Source: Bradyrhizobium commune (GTDB taxonomy: Bacteria > Pseudomonadota > Alphaproteobacteria > Rhizobiales > Xanthobacteraceae). Taken from it: a DNA stretch of 64,000 nucleotides. The notes under the pieces are model-generated. The model was given only the letters and a program-made list of their open reading frames with translations. It did no database searches and was not told the origin of the DNA. Each line of letters begins with the position of its first letter. Positions within the stretch are counted from its first letter, which is position 1. The translations under genes were made by a program, and so were the position numbers. Shown here piece after piece: positions 17,489-26,747 of this stretch. The stretch is from NCBI RefSeq assembly GCF_015624505.1, contig NZ_CP061379.1:6324001-6388000 (forward strand), in the 5' to 3' direction.

Positions 17489-18316
17489 TCATACCGGCTC
17501 TCTCGGAACCTGGACCAGAGCATTGGGAGAGCGGTGGGGCGCCCAGCCGCGGCTGACGAAATAGGCGAGCGCGCTTAGCAATGCGATGCAGAAGCTGACC
17601 GGCCAATCGGTATAATAGGCGATGGCGATCCCGACCCAGGCCTCGGCCAAAGCGAGCCCGACTGAGAGTGCGATTCCGCTCCAAAGCCCGCCGACCAGCC
17701 GCTGTGCGGTCGCCGGCGGACCCACCATAAGACTGAATACCAGGAGAATGCCGACGATCTGGACACTCTCCGACACCGCCAGTGCGACGACTGCCAGGAA
17801 GGCGGTGGAAACAAAGCGCAGCGGCACACCCTTGGCTTCGGCGAGCTCCGGCTGCAGGCTGGCAAAAATGAGCGGCCGCATGATCGCGGCAAGAGCGGCC
17901 ACCGTGACCAGGCCCAGCCCGGCGAGGACCGCGATCGTCGGACGGTCGACTGCGAGCACATTGCCAAACAGCAGCGAAGTGGCTTGGGCTGCGAATGACG
18001 TGTAGTAGTGCAGGAACAAAAGTCCAAAGCCGAGCGACAGCGCCAACACTACGCCAATGGCTACGTCGCGGTCGCTAACGCGCTCGCCCATCATTCCCAT
18101 ACCGATACCGGCGGCGACAGTGAGGCCGACAAGGCCCCAGACCGATGGCACGCCGATCAGGACTGCGCCGGTGGCGCCCGCGAACCCGATATGCCCGAGT
18201 GCGTGCCCGGCAAAGGTCTGTCCACGCAGCACGAGGAAATAGCCCACCAAGCCCGATACCAAAGCTGCAACTCCGGCGGCGGCGAAAGCGTTTCTCATGA
18301 AATCGTATTCAAGCAT
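17489..18316 (-). CDS. znuB: Zinc/manganese ABC transporter permease, ABC-3 family (set 1)
   Basis: This 275-residue permease has about eight membrane helices and the ABC-3 hallmarks MLEYDFMRNAFAAAG, LRGQTFAGHALGHIGFAG and VSESVQIVGILLVFSLMVGPPATAQ. It forms the membrane channel for the ATPase upstream and the binding protein before that. The start MLEYDFMR was chosen because it matches the family; an ATG 30 nt upstream would overlap znuC further. Confidence 0.88.
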   Translation of the reverse strand: MLEYDFMRNAFAAAGVAALVSGLVGYFLVLRGQTFAGHALGHIGFAGATGAVLIGVPSVWGLVGLTVAAGIGMGMMGERVSDRDVAIGVVLALSLGFGLLFLHYYTSFAAQATSLLFGNVLAVDRPTIAVLAGLGLVTVAALAAIMRPLIFASLQPELAEAKGVPLRFVSTAFLAVVALAVSESVQIVGILLVFSLMVGPPATAQRLVGGLWSGIALSVGLALAEAWVGIAIAYYTDWPVSFCIALLSALAYFVSRGWAPHRSPNALVQVPREPV

Positions 18317-19130
18317 GGCGTTCACGATGGTGAGCAGGATGGTCATGCAGATGGCCGGAGCGCTCGATGTTGCGGCCTCGCGACAGCACGAAGATGTGTC
18401 CGTCGGCGTGGACGACGTCGATATCCGCCCCGTAGAGCTTCGATAACACCGGCGCCGTCACCACCTCCGCCACGGTCCCTAGCGCAGCGTGGCCGTTGCC
18501 GAGATAGAGCACGCGGTCGAGCGCGCCAATCAGCTGATTGAGCTCGTGCGCGCTGAATAAGACCGTAATGTTGCGGTCGTGGGCGAAGCGTCCAACAAGC
18601 TCGATGATCGACTCCTGATGGCGTTGATCAAGGCTGATCAAAGGTTCATCGAGCAGCAGCAGTCTCGGTTCGCCGAGCAGCGCTTGAGCCAGCAGCAGAC
18701 GCTGCCGCTCACCGCCCGACATGTCCGACAGCGCACGATCGGCGAGGTCGCGTGCGCCCACCGCCGTGAGCGTCTCGTCAATCGTCCTGCGGTCGGCGCG
18801 CCCAAGCGTCGGCAGACCCCACCGATCGCCGCGGATCGAGCTCGCGACGAAATCGAAGCCACGCACGCGCAATCCCGGCATTACCGTGCGCACCTGTGGA
18901 ACGTACCCGATATCCGCATCGCCGCGCTGCGGGGTACGGCCGAACACCCGGATAGTTCCTGTGCTTGGCCGCAACAGGCCAAGGATGGCGCGCATCAGCG
19001 TGGTTTTGCCGGCCCCGTTGGGACCGAGGACGCCGATGAATTCGCCAGGTTCGATCGCGAAGTTGGCGTTCTCCAGGACGACCTGGCCGCCAATTTCAAT
19101 TGTTACGCGATCGAACTCGATGACGTTCAT
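18309..19130 (-). CDS. znuC: Zinc/manganese ABC transporter ATP-binding protein (set 1)
   Basis: The 273-residue ATPase shows Walker A GPNGAGKTT (about 37-45), a Q-loop in YVPQVR, signature MSGGERQR, Walker B LLLLDEP and H-loop FSAHELNQ. A His-rich tail (GHLHDHPAHHRERHA) follows the domain, as in several zinc-type ZnuC proteins. Its start overlaps the znuA stop (TGATG) and its end overlaps znuB, so the three are co-translated. Confidence 0.9.
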   Translation of the reverse strand: MNVIEFDRVTIEIGGQVVLENANFAIEPGEFIGVLGPNGAGKTTLMRAILGLLRPSTGTIRVFGRTPQRGDADIGYVPQVRTVMPGLRVRGFDFVASSIRGDRWGLPTLGRADRRTIDETLTAVGARDLADRALSDMSGGERQRLLLAQALLGEPRLLLLDEPLISLDQRHQESIIELVGRFAHDRNITVLFSAHELNQLIGALDRVLYLGNGHAALGTVAEVVTAPVLSKLYGADIDVVHADGHIFVLSRGRNIERSGHLHDHPAHHRERHA

Positions 19131-20038
19131 CAGTGATTTCCGGCCAGCGCCTTCTCGGTCGCTTCAAGCTGTGTCAGCATCCAATCCTGGTACGAAAGCC
19201 CGGTCGGCGCGGTTTCCGTCACCCCCACGACTGGAACATTGGATTGATGCGCAAGCCCGACCAGACGCTGCACCATATTATCCGACACCTGCCTGTTATA
19301 GAACAGGACGCGTGCCTTGTGCGTCTTCAGATCCTGTTCGAACGCGGCGATATCGCTGGCGCTCGGCTCGGTATCATTCATGACCGCGAGCTGAAATTGA
19401 TGGTCGAGCATCGTCAGACCTAGCGAGGCGGCCATGTAGCCGAAAACCGGCTCTGTTGCCGTGACCGGGAGCCCGGCATACTGGTTGCGAATGGAAGCGA
19501 TCTTGTCGTCCAGCGGCTGGAGCGAGGCGAGAAAGGATTTTAGCCGCGCGTCGTAATTGTCCGCGTGGGCGGGATCAGCAGCCTTCAATGCGGCGGCGAC
19601 CGCTTTTGCGACCGCTGGCATTGTAGCCGGGTCGTACCACAGATGCGGATTTTCCCCGGCGTTCTTGTGCAAAAGGTCGGCGACCATGATCAGGACGCGC
19701 CCGGATTTCGGCGTGACCTTGAGCAGCCCTTCCATCCACGAGTCGTAGTTGGCGCCATTCTGGATGACGACCTGCGCGGCGGCGACATCGCGAACGATGG
19801 AAGGGGAGGTCTCGAACAGATGTGGGTCCTGATCCGGGTTCTTCAGAATACTGGTGACCGAAACGGAGTTACCCCCGATCTGCTGCGCGACGTCACCGTA
19901 GAAGTTTTCAGCCGCTACGATTGCGATCTTGCCGTCGGCGGCGTATGTGTTCGTGAGAGCGCCAAGTATGATCAGCGCCGCCACGATGCTGATGTTTGTC
20001 TTCTTCGTGATTGCTCGGCCTGCGCTGAGACACCTCAT
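19130..20038 (-). CDS. znuA: Metal ABC transporter substrate-binding protein, ZnuA/TroA superfamily (set 1)
   Basis: The 302-residue protein has a signal peptide (about 13-34, ending TYAADG) and the cluster A-I fold. Metal ligands visible are His in DPHLFETSP and His in NPHLWYDP. The third ligand region reads TATEPVFGYMAA, with Glu where ZnuA has His; some TroA-like subfamilies share this. There is no His-rich loop. It is encoded with its own ATPase and permease, so the transporter is complete. Zinc is the likely cargo from context, but the Glu leaves manganese or another metal possible. Confidence 0.85.
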   Translation of the reverse strand: MRCLSAGRAITKKTNISIVAALIILGALTNTYAADGKIAIVAAENFYGDVAQQIGGNSVSVTSILKNPDQDPHLFETSPSIVRDVAAAQVVIQNGANYDSWMEGLLKVTPKSGRVLIMVADLLHKNAGENPHLWYDPATMPAVAKAVAAALKAADPAHADNYDARLKSFLASLQPLDDKIASIRNQYAGLPVTATEPVFGYMAASLGLTMLDHQFQLAVMNDTEPSASDIAAFEQDLKTHKARVLFYNRQVSDNMVQRLVGLAHQSNVPVVGVTETAPTGLSYQDWMLTQLEATEKALAGNH

Positions 20039-20406
20039 GGCTCACCCGGTCGTTTAGGTCCAAGCGCCAGCTCGAATGCTGCCTTCAGCTCTTGGGAAGT
20101 AACATCCGGAATCGGCTTGTGCACGCGGGCGATGGTTGGCTTTTCGCCCTCCCTCAAAATCGCGACGACAGTTTCAACATCGGGACATCCCGGCTCTCGA
20201 CAGGAAAGTTCCGACACTGAGATCGTCACATCATCCGGCAAGCCAAGCAGCTTCTGCGCCTGCAGCTTGAGTTGCTGAACTGCCTCAGGATAGCCGGTTC
20301 TTCGGATGCGTCGGCCCAAGGCAAAAGCAGTCTTTGACACGATCAGCCTCTGGGAGTTTGCGTTGCGGGTCAGCACAGCATGGCAGGAAACCTCGTCTCC
20401 TGCCAT
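20035..20406 (-). CDS. Hypothetical protein with CREPGCP motif, zinc operon member
   Basis: About 123 residues, soluble, with QLKLQAQKLLGLPDDVTISV, the two-Cys motif SCREPGCPDVETVVAI and RVHKPIPDVTS. I recall similar small proteins beside COG0523 and zinc transporter genes, without a known function. A longer frame overlaps the GTPase gene; the ATG at 20406 (MAGDEVSCHAV), 16 bases after that gene, is preferred. The stop overlaps the znuA start by ATGA. Confidence 0.6.
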   Translation of the reverse strand: MAGDEVSCHAVLTRNANSQRLIVSKTAFALGRRIRRTGYPEAVQQLKLQAQKLLGLPDDVTISVSELSCREPGCPDVETVVAILREGEKPTIARVHKPIPDVTSQELKAAFELALGPKRPGEP

Positions 20407-20422
20407 GCTGTGAGCACTTGCA

Positions 20423-21403
20423 TCAATGACTTGAACTCTGGCAACGGCTAAAGCCGTCCTTGAGAATGTCCTCCGGCAAGTCGCGCCCGATGAAGACCAG
20501 ACGGCTTGTCCTGGGCTCATCGGGTTTCCAGGGGCGTTGATGGTCTCCTTCGAGCAACATGTGCACCCCCTGAATGACGAAGCGATCGGGATCGTCCTGG
20601 AACTGGATGATCCCCTTCAGCCGCAAAATATCGGTCCCGAACTGACGAACGGTCTCCTGCATCCAGGGGAAAAACTTCTCGGGAATGAGAGGTGTCTGCG
20701 ACGTCAAGGACAGGCTCTTGACGTGGCTGTCGTGCTCATGGCCGTGAGCTTCAGTGAGAAAGCCGGGCTCGAACTCAAGAACCCTGTTGAGATCGAACGC
20801 GTTGCGATCCAGGACTTTCTCGAGGTCGAGCGCGCAGCGCTCCGTGCGATGGATTACGGTATAAGGATTGATTGAACGAATTCTCGACTCGACAAGCTTG
20901 AGATCCTCCTCCGAGACCAGATCGGTCTTGTTGAGCAAGACGACGTCGGCGAATGCGATCTGCTCCTGCGCTTCGTGCGCCTGGTCGATCTCTCCGAGGA
21001 GATGTTTTGCGTCGATGACCGTGACGATCGCGTCGAGCTTCGTGTTGCGGCGAACGTCATCGTCGACAAGGAAGGTTTGTGCCACCGGCGCCGGATCGGC
21101 AAGCCCGGTGGTCTCCACGATGATTCCGTCGAACTTGCCACGCCGCTTCATCAGCCCTTCGAGAATCCTGATGAGATCGCCTCTCACCGTGCAGCAGATG
21201 CACCCATTGTTCATTTCGAATATCTCTTCGTCCGCGTTGACGATCAGATCGTTATCAATTCCGACCTCGCCGAACTCATTCACGATCACTGCATAGCGCT
21301 TGCCGTGGGTTTCGGTCAGGATCCGGTTGAGCAAAGTCGTCTTCCCCGCGCCCAGGTACCCGGTGAGGACGGTGACCGGTGTTTGTGAAATCGCGTCGTT
21401 CAT
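20423..21403 (-). CDS. COG0523 GTPase (CobW/ZigA/YeiR type metallochaperone)
   Basis: The 326-residue protein has Walker [10 protein letters not shown] (15-23), the GCICC metal motif (CxCC, Cys68/70/71), Walker B-like [12 protein letters not shown] for guanine recognition and a C-terminal CobW_C domain (from about 235: [14 protein letters not shown]). A His cluster HGHEHDSH precedes that domain. COG0523 proteins deliver zinc or cobalt to client proteins with GTP hydrolysis. It is 12 bases after another COG0523 gene and just before the ZnuABC set, so a role in zinc allocation is likely. Confidence 0.9.
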   Translation of the reverse strand: MNDAISQTPVTVLTGYLGAGKTTLLNRILTETHGKRYAVIVNEFGEVGIDNDLIVNADEEIFEMNNGCICCTVRGDLIRILEGLMKRRGKFDGIIVETTGLADPAPVAQTFLVDDDVRRNTKLDAIVTVIDAKHLLGEIDQAHEAQEQIAFADVVLLNKTDLVSEEDLKLVESRIRSINPYTVIHRTERCALDLEKVLDRNAFDLNRVLEFEPGFLTEAHGHEHDSHVKSLSLTSQTPLIPEKFFPWMQETVRQFGTDILRLKGIIQFQDDPDRFVIQGVHMLLEGDHQRPWKPDEPRTSRLVFIGRDLPEDILKDGFSRCQSSSH

Positions 21404-21415
21404 GCTTGGTCCTTT

Positions 21416-22642
21416 TCAGCTTTTCGGGTTCGGTAGATCGTGGATCACGGCAGAGGGTTCGAACTGGGCGGTGGCGCGCTCGTGGAAAATGAGCAAGAGC
21501 CCCGCGACAAGCGCCACGCCGAGAAGGCTCAAGCCAGCGGCAGTCAGCACCAGCTCCGCTTTCGCGCGCGTTGAAAGGCCTGTTATCGTGGTGAACAGGT
21601 TCTTGACGGTCGCTTCATCGATACCGTGGGTGATGACGACCATTCGCGTGCGACGATCGTCCGACGGCCAGGCCGGCAGTCGATATTGATGGATCGCATG
21701 CTGAACGCCGTGCACGACGAGGGGCCGATCCGGATCGTCCTCGAGTCCAACAAGGCCCTTGAGACGGAGCAGTTGCGGGCCGGCCACGGCATTGAGCAGC
21801 TCAACGAACGTGGCGAGGTTTCGTGCCGATACGGGGCGGCTTTCCAGCAACGCCAGAGTTTGGATGCCCGCCGCCGCATGGCGGCTTGCGCCCGCGACAC
21901 TGTCGTGAGCTTGCCCTTGCTCGGCCAACGCCTGCTCAAGAGCCAACCATCCTTCAACATCGGACCCCTGCTCGGAGGGAACGTAGCCGCGCGGCGCAAA
22001 CACTGTGGCGAGGTCGAAGCCAGCTCCATGGCGATCCACGATGGGCGCCGCCGCATTGATCTGGCGGATTTCCTGCGACAGTTCAGAATTGGGGCGACGT
22101 TCTGCGGGCTCTGCGTCTACATCGGTCTTGGTGAGCACGATGAGGTCCGCGAACGCCACCTGCTTCATGCATTCGAAGTGCCGCTCCATCGACTCTTCGA
22201 TCGTGGTCACGTCGATTGCGCAGACGACGCCGGACAGCCGGAAGCATCTTGCCACGACATGATCCCGAAAACCCGCGGCCGGAAGCCCGCCGGGCGTGAT
22301 CTGATTGATGATCGGAGCGGGGTCGGCAAGACCGGTCGTCTCGACGATCACGCGCTTGAACGGCGGGACAGCCTTGCTCTCCACAGCATCGTAAAGTTCG
22401 AACAGGGAAGTCCTGATGTCGCTCGCGGCCGTGCAGCAGAGGCAGCCCGTGGTCGTCACCATCATTTCGCGCTTGTTGACCCGAACAAGGTCATGGTCGA
22501 TCGATATATCGCCAAACTCGTTGATGATGACGGCGGTGTCCGCAAAGGCCTCGCTTTCCAGGAGCTCGTTGAGCAGCGTGGATTTTCCCGCGCCCAGGAA
22601 GCCCGTGAGGATCGTCACCGGAATCGGTTGGTCTAGCTTCAT
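21416..22642 (-). CDS. COG0523 GTPase with C-terminal membrane anchor
   Basis: The 408-residue protein has Walker A GFLGAGKS (14-21), CLCC (Cys67/69/70), [12 protein letters not shown] and a CobW_C-type domain (about 255-350: SRPVSARNLATFVELL, LLRLKGLVGLEDDP). After VKNLFTTITG a long hydrophobic helix (about 362-386) is followed by a short polar tail, i.e. a predicted C-terminal membrane anchor that ordinary COG0523 proteins lack. The ATG at 22642 is preferred to a GTG two codons upstream. It is first in the operon and lies 29 bases downstream of a Zur-box palindrome. Confidence 0.88.
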   Translation of the reverse strand: MKLDQPIPVTILTGFLGAGKSTLLNELLESEAFADTAVIINEFGDISIDHDLVRVNKREMMVTTTGCLCCTAASDIRTSLFELYDAVESKAVPPFKRVIVETTGLADPAPIINQITPGGLPAAGFRDHVVARCFRLSGVVCAIDVTTIEESMERHFECMKQVAFADLIVLTKTDVDAEPAERRPNSELSQEIRQINAAAPIVDRHGAGFDLATVFAPRGYVPSEQGSDVEGWLALEQALAEQGQAHDSVAGASRHAAAGIQTLALLESRPVSARNLATFVELLNAVAGPQLLRLKGLVGLEDDPDRPLVVHGVQHAIHQYRLPAWPSDDRRTRMVVITHGIDEATVKNLFTTITGLSTRAKAELVLTAAGLSLLGVALVAGLLLIFHERATAQFEPSAVIHDLPNPKS

Positions 22643-22670
22643 TGACACGCAATCAAATCGCCCCGAGTAG

Positions 22671-22688
22671 GTAATGTTATAACGTTAC
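22671..22688. promoter_or_regulatory. Zur-box-like palindrome 1
   Basis: GTAATGTTATAACGTTAC is an 18-bp inverted repeat with one mismatched pair, located upstream of the COG0523-znuCBA operon. It shares its TAACATTAC half-site (reverse strand) with the sites at 26678 and 35760. Confidence 0.75.
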
Positions 22689-22781
22689 ATACACGTGCGC
22701 AACAGCCCCCGGAAGCTCATCACAATGGATTGTGGTCGCCGCCTCACAGCGCGCGGGAAAGAGGGCCAAATCCAAATCGGG

Positions 22782-24227
22782 TCAACGAAATTCCAGCCTC
22801 AGCCGCCGCCACGCGATCACGACTCCGGTGATGCTGAACGCGACTCCAAACGTGCACAGGACGACAACCATCGCCGTGCGTAAGCTTGGGCGTGCCATCA
22901 AGGTGGGGAGATCGAATGTGTGCAGCGCGCGGTACAGCCAGCGATAGGTTCGACGCTGCGCGTCAAGCTTTTCCAGGTTGGCGCCGCTCGCGCCGTCGAT
23001 CTGGTACCATACGTCCCCGCAGACGGATCGATACACCGGAGCCGGCGCAACTTCAGATGCAACGAAGTAATCGTCGTCTCGCTCGACAGCCTTGGTGCTC
23101 GAGCAGCCGCCGACGGCGCGGGAGATGACGGCGTTGACCTCATCGGCCTGCAAGAACGAGGAAGATGGAGCATCAGACGCTGGAACGACGACCGAGAGCT
23201 GCTGCGCATCGACGCCCGTTCGAATGCGTTGGTAGATGCGATCGCCGAAAGCGAACCACTCGATCTCGCGGGCGGCCGGCGAAATGGATCCGGGGACTGT
23301 CGAGGTCAGTTCGCCCCACGCCGGCATCCCCGCGATCCGATCTGCTTCCGATCTGGTGAGCGCGCCGGTGGTGAAGAGACGGCCATGGTCCATCGATAGC
23401 CAGCCGCTGACGATCCAGGTCATCACGAACACCGCAGACGCCAGTCCAAGCCAGTGGTGCCAGGCATGCCACTTTCGGTAGGGAGACACGATACGGTCGC
23501 GCACCCGCCTGAGGCGAAGAAGGCCTACGATCAAGCCCGACAGTGCGGCGATGACAGCAGCAAGCGACAGCCACCAGACCGTGACGTTCCAGGCCATCCA
23601 GTTTTTGCGCAGTGCCGTGGGATAAATCCAGTGCGCGACGCTTCCAACATAGTTCCAGACACGTTCATTGCGGGTCGTATCCCTGACGATCTCACCGGTG
23701 CGTGACGAGACGTAGAGCTCCATCCCCGCAGAATCATTGAGAGCAATGCGATAGAGAGGTCGATGCCCGTCGAGGCCGTTCGGGACCGTCCATTGGTCGT
23801 AGTCCGCTAATTCCGCCAACATGGCGGCAGAGGCGTTCACTCCGCGCAGGCGTGCATACTCGGACGCGATTGCGAGTGCCACTTGCTCAGAGTCGACATC
23901 AGCAGCGCGCAGATCGTCCGCATGCAGAGCTTTCATCCCGGAGGCGGCTGACACCAGGTACACCGGACCGTCGCTGCGCTGCCAGAGACGCACGCGCCTG
24001 ACGTTTTTGAGCGTGCTCGCCGCGACAGCTTCGCCGGGACTGCGCTTCACCATGGACACGTCGATGGCGGACAAACCCGCGAAGCGCTCCGCTTCGGTCA
24101 ATTCCGGAAACGGCACGAAGTGCATCACGATGCCGGATGCAAACCACATCGCGAACAGCAGACAGAGCGGAATGCTCAACCAGCGATGGATGAGAACCAG
24201 AATCCGCAATGGCCGTCGACCGACCAT
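22782..24227 (-). CDS. PepSY-domain membrane protein, partner of TonB receptor
   Basis: The 481-residue protein has four membrane helices (about 12-33, 215-237, 261-283 and 445-468) around two large periplasmic parts, with PepSY-like LYVSSRTGEIVRDTTRNERVW and HWIYPTALRKNW. This is the PepSY_TM family often encoded with TonB-dependent receptors, where reduction or handling of the imported metal complex is proposed. Its start overlaps the receptor stop as TGATG, which fixes the start codon. Confidence 0.8.
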   Translation of the reverse strand: MVGRRPLRILVLIHRWLSIPLCLLFAMWFASGIVMHFVPFPELTEAERFAGLSAIDVSMVKRSPGEAVAASTLKNVRRVRLWQRSDGPVYLVSAASGMKALHADDLRAADVDSEQVALAIASEYARLRGVNASAAMLAELADYDQWTVPNGLDGHRPLYRIALNDSAGMELYVSSRTGEIVRDTTRNERVWNYVGSVAHWIYPTALRKNWMAWNVTVWWLSLAAVIAALSGLIVGLLRLRRVRDRIVSPYRKWHAWHHWLGLASAVFVMTWIVSGWLSMDHGRLFTTGALTRSEADRIAGMPAWGELTSTVPGSISPAAREIEWFAFGDRIYQRIRTGVDAQQLSVVVPASDAPSSSFLQADEVNAVISRAVGGCSSTKAVERDDDYFVASEVAPAPVYRSVCGDVWYQIDGASGANLEKLDAQRRTYRWLYRALHTFDLPTLMARPSLRTAMVVVLCTFGVAFSITGVVIAWRRLRLEFR

Positions 24228-26617
24228 CAGAACTTGAAGGACGTTTCGATTTCGTAGGTGCGCGCCGCGCCGAGGAAGATCTGATCGGGATAGAACGGAT
24301 CGCTCCATGCCGCGTATTTCTTGTCGGTGAGGTTTCGGACCCGGAACGTCACCCGGGTATTGTCGAAGGTCGGGAAGGCCTTCGACTTCGGAATGTCGAC
24401 AAACGCGAAGGCATCCGCCGTGGTATAGGCGAGCATCGTCACGGTATTGGCATCGGTGGTGTAGCGGTCGCCGACATGCCGGGCCGACACCCCGACCTCG
24501 ACCGGCAACCAGCCGGGGTTGGGGAAGCGATAGGAGGCGCCACCGTTCACGACAAGTGCCGGAATGTTCGGCGGCGCATTGCCCGAAAACGAGCCGCCGG
24601 TGAAGTCGTAGTCGGCATAGCGCGCGTGGACGTAGGCGACGTTGCCCCAGAGCTTGAGCTCAGGGACCGGACGGACCGCTGCTGCGAATTCCACACCCTG
24701 CGACTTCACTTTTCCCGCGAGATTGAGGGTTTGACCAGCCTGCGCGGAATAGACGTTGTTGCGCTCGATGTCGAAGGCCGAGAAAGTCCACTCTGCGCGG
24801 CCGTTCCACAGCAGATTCTTGACGCCGGTCTCGTAGCTGCGAGCCGTGGTGAGAGTCAGCGGCTGCGCCGGGCTGAGCAAAAAGATGCTGCCGCCCGACA
24901 GGTCGCTCGCCGTCGCGTACTGGCTGTAGAACGTCAGCCCCGGAAGCGCTTCCCAAGTGTAGCCGATGCGTCCCGTGACAGGGTCCCAGTTTGTCGAATA
25001 GGGAAAGCCGGCCTTGTTCGCACCGAACTTGTCGGTCGAGGTGCGATCGAGTGAGAATGGATTGTAACGCAAGCCGCCGATCAGGGCGAACGTCGGCGTG
25101 ATCTTCAACCGGTCTTCGAGATTGAAGGCTACGCTGTCAATCGCGGCGGTCTGATTTTGCGTGGTCAGCGTGCCATAATATCCCCGGTCGGGATCGACCA
25201 GCGAGACGAAGTCATGGGGGAAGTTCGCCGCCGCTGGCCGGGTGAAGTCGAGGTGATACGCCTCGACACCCGTCACAAGCCTGTTTTCCATTCCGAAGAA
25301 GCCCGAATCCCAGGTCACATCGGTGTTATTGCCGACCGTATTCTGGTTGTGATGCACGAAGAAGCGCTCGCGATCGACCAGATTGTTGCTGGTATTGAAG
25401 GCGCTCACCTCGCTGTTGTACCAGTCGCGGCTGGCGTTGTACTCGTAGGTCTGGCTTCTCAGCGTGACATTGTTCGTCAGATTCCACTCAAAACCGCCGC
25501 GCGCCCAGGTCTCCTTGATGGTCTTGTGGTTGTCGAGCACGTTGTAGTTCGTCGTCAGCGTGCGGCTGTCGATCGTCACCGCTCCGAGATTTGTGCCGTT
25601 GTAGTCAGACACTTTCGTGCCGGACACGATCCCGCTCGTCGCGTAAGGACCACTGAAGGCGACCGGGACCAGCGGTGTCCCCTCGTAGACACGGGCTTGA
25701 TAGTCCTTGTATTCGACGGCGCCGAAGACCTTGAACGATTCCGACAAGCGGTAGTCGAGCTGACCCGAGACGTGCAGATTTTTGGTGTCGGTGTCATCGA
25801 TGAAGCCATTGACGTCCGACCGGCTGATGTCGAAGCGATAATCCAGGCCTTTGATGTTGGTGCTGCCGCCGGACCCGTAGCCGGTGCGATAGCTGCCAAA
25901 GGAGTCGAAGCCGACAAACGCTTCGTTCTGGATTGGGCCCGTGTGCGGCGCCTTGGTGACATAGTTGATGGCGCCGCCGACCGCACCCTGGCCCGACATG
26001 AGCGACGACGGGCCTTTCAGGAACTCCACCCGATCGAGGTTGAACGTCTCCATGGTCAGCGCCGTGAAGCCCGTTGGGCCGATGTTGATGCCGTTGTAGG
26101 TCACGTTGACCTGGTTACCCTGGAAACCGCGCATGGAGAACGACACGTCGTTCGGCGCGTCGCCAGCGGTTACGCCGGTTGCACCTTTTACCGCGTCGAT
26201 CGTGGTGTGGTAGCCCTGCTCACGGATCGTCTCCGCACCAACCACCTCGACGGTTGCGGGAATCTCTCGCGGCGTCAGTCCCAGCCGGCTCGCGCTCGGC
26301 GTCACCACATTGGTGTTGAGCGGCGTCGCCGGCCCCTGTTGTGGGCCTTGCGACTGCGGTGATGCCCCGGCGGTGATCGGGGGACGCGATGTTCTGTTGG
26401 TCTGGGAGACGCGGCGGCCTCGCTGAGAATTCGAAGGGCGAGCGGTCCTTGCAGCTGCTCGTCGTTGCGGCGCGTCCACGGTTACGGGTGGCAGCGATGC
26501 CCCTTGGTTGGCTGCTGACGAAGACGTTTGAGCTTGCGCTTCAGCGACGAAAGGGAGGACACCTGACGCCCCGATCAAGAGACCCGATAGAGACACTGAA
26601 CAAAACAGATAACGCAT
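24227..26617 (-). CDS. TonB-dependent siderophore-type receptor
   Basis: The 796-residue outer-membrane receptor has a signal peptide (about 1-30, ending VAEAQAQT), an extended Pro/Arg/Ser-rich linker, a plug domain (IPATVEVVGAETIREQGY through GPSSLMSGQGAVGGAINYV) and a 22-strand type barrel ending in ...YEIETSFKF with terminal Phe. It resembles FhuA/FoxA-like siderophore receptors. The Zur-box promoter and zinc-island setting suggest a zincophore or other metallophore rather than ferric siderophore; that is inference. The start MRYLFCSV gives a normal signal peptide. Confidence 0.9.
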   Translation of the reverse strand: MRYLFCSVSLSGLLIGASGVLPFVAEAQAQTSSSAANQGASLPPVTVDAPQRRAAARTARPSNSQRGRRVSQTNRTSRPPITAGASPQSQGPQQGPATPLNTNVVTPSASRLGLTPREIPATVEVVGAETIREQGYHTTIDAVKGATGVTAGDAPNDVSFSMRGFQGNQVNVTYNGINIGPTGFTALTMETFNLDRVEFLKGPSSLMSGQGAVGGAINYVTKAPHTGPIQNEAFVGFDSFGSYRTGYGSGGSTNIKGLDYRFDISRSDVNGFIDDTDTKNLHVSGQLDYRLSESFKVFGAVEYKDYQARVYEGTPLVPVAFSGPYATSGIVSGTKVSDYNGTNLGAVTIDSRTLTTNYNVLDNHKTIKETWARGGFEWNLTNNVTLRSQTYEYNASRDWYNSEVSAFNTSNNLVDRERFFVHHNQNTVGNNTDVTWDSGFFGMENRLVTGVEAYHLDFTRPAAANFPHDFVSLVDPDRGYYGTLTTQNQTAAIDSVAFNLEDRLKITPTFALIGGLRYNPFSLDRTSTDKFGANKAGFPYSTNWDPVTGRIGYTWEALPGLTFYSQYATASDLSGGSIFLLSPAQPLTLTTARSYETGVKNLLWNGRAEWTFSAFDIERNNVYSAQAGQTLNLAGKVKSQGVEFAAAVRPVPELKLWGNVAYVHARYADYDFTGGSFSGNAPPNIPALVVNGGASYRFPNPGWLPVEVGVSARHVGDRYTTDANTVTMLAYTTADAFAFVDIPKSKAFPTFDNTRVTFRVRNLTDKKYAAWSDPFYPDQIFLGAARTYEIETSFKF

Positions 26618-26677
26618 ACTTGCCCCCAACCCACCGACCGCCTAGCACCCCGCGTCACGGCTTCACAACCATGACCT

Positions 26678-26696
26678 AGTGTAATAACATTACACT
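26678..26696. promoter_or_regulatory. Zur-box-like palindrome 2 (divergent promoter)
   Basis: AGTGTAATAACATTACACT has perfect 8-bp arms around AAC. It lies between the TonB receptor gene (reverse) and the ABC exporter operon (forward) and could control both. Confidence 0.75.
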
Positions 26697-26747
26697 CGTC
26701 AAGACCCCCCCAGGCGCCGCGACGGCCAATTGGAGTGTACGAGAACC

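Noticed and set aside
21626..22636. Forward open frame of about 336 codons opposite the membrane-anchored GTPase gene
   Set aside because: Antisense shadow; the reverse strand has all GTPase motifs.
25157..26362. Forward open frame of about 400 codons opposite the TonB receptor gene
   Set aside because: It is a GC-rich antisense shadow of a clear receptor gene; the composition is Arg/Val/Asp-rich with no motifs.
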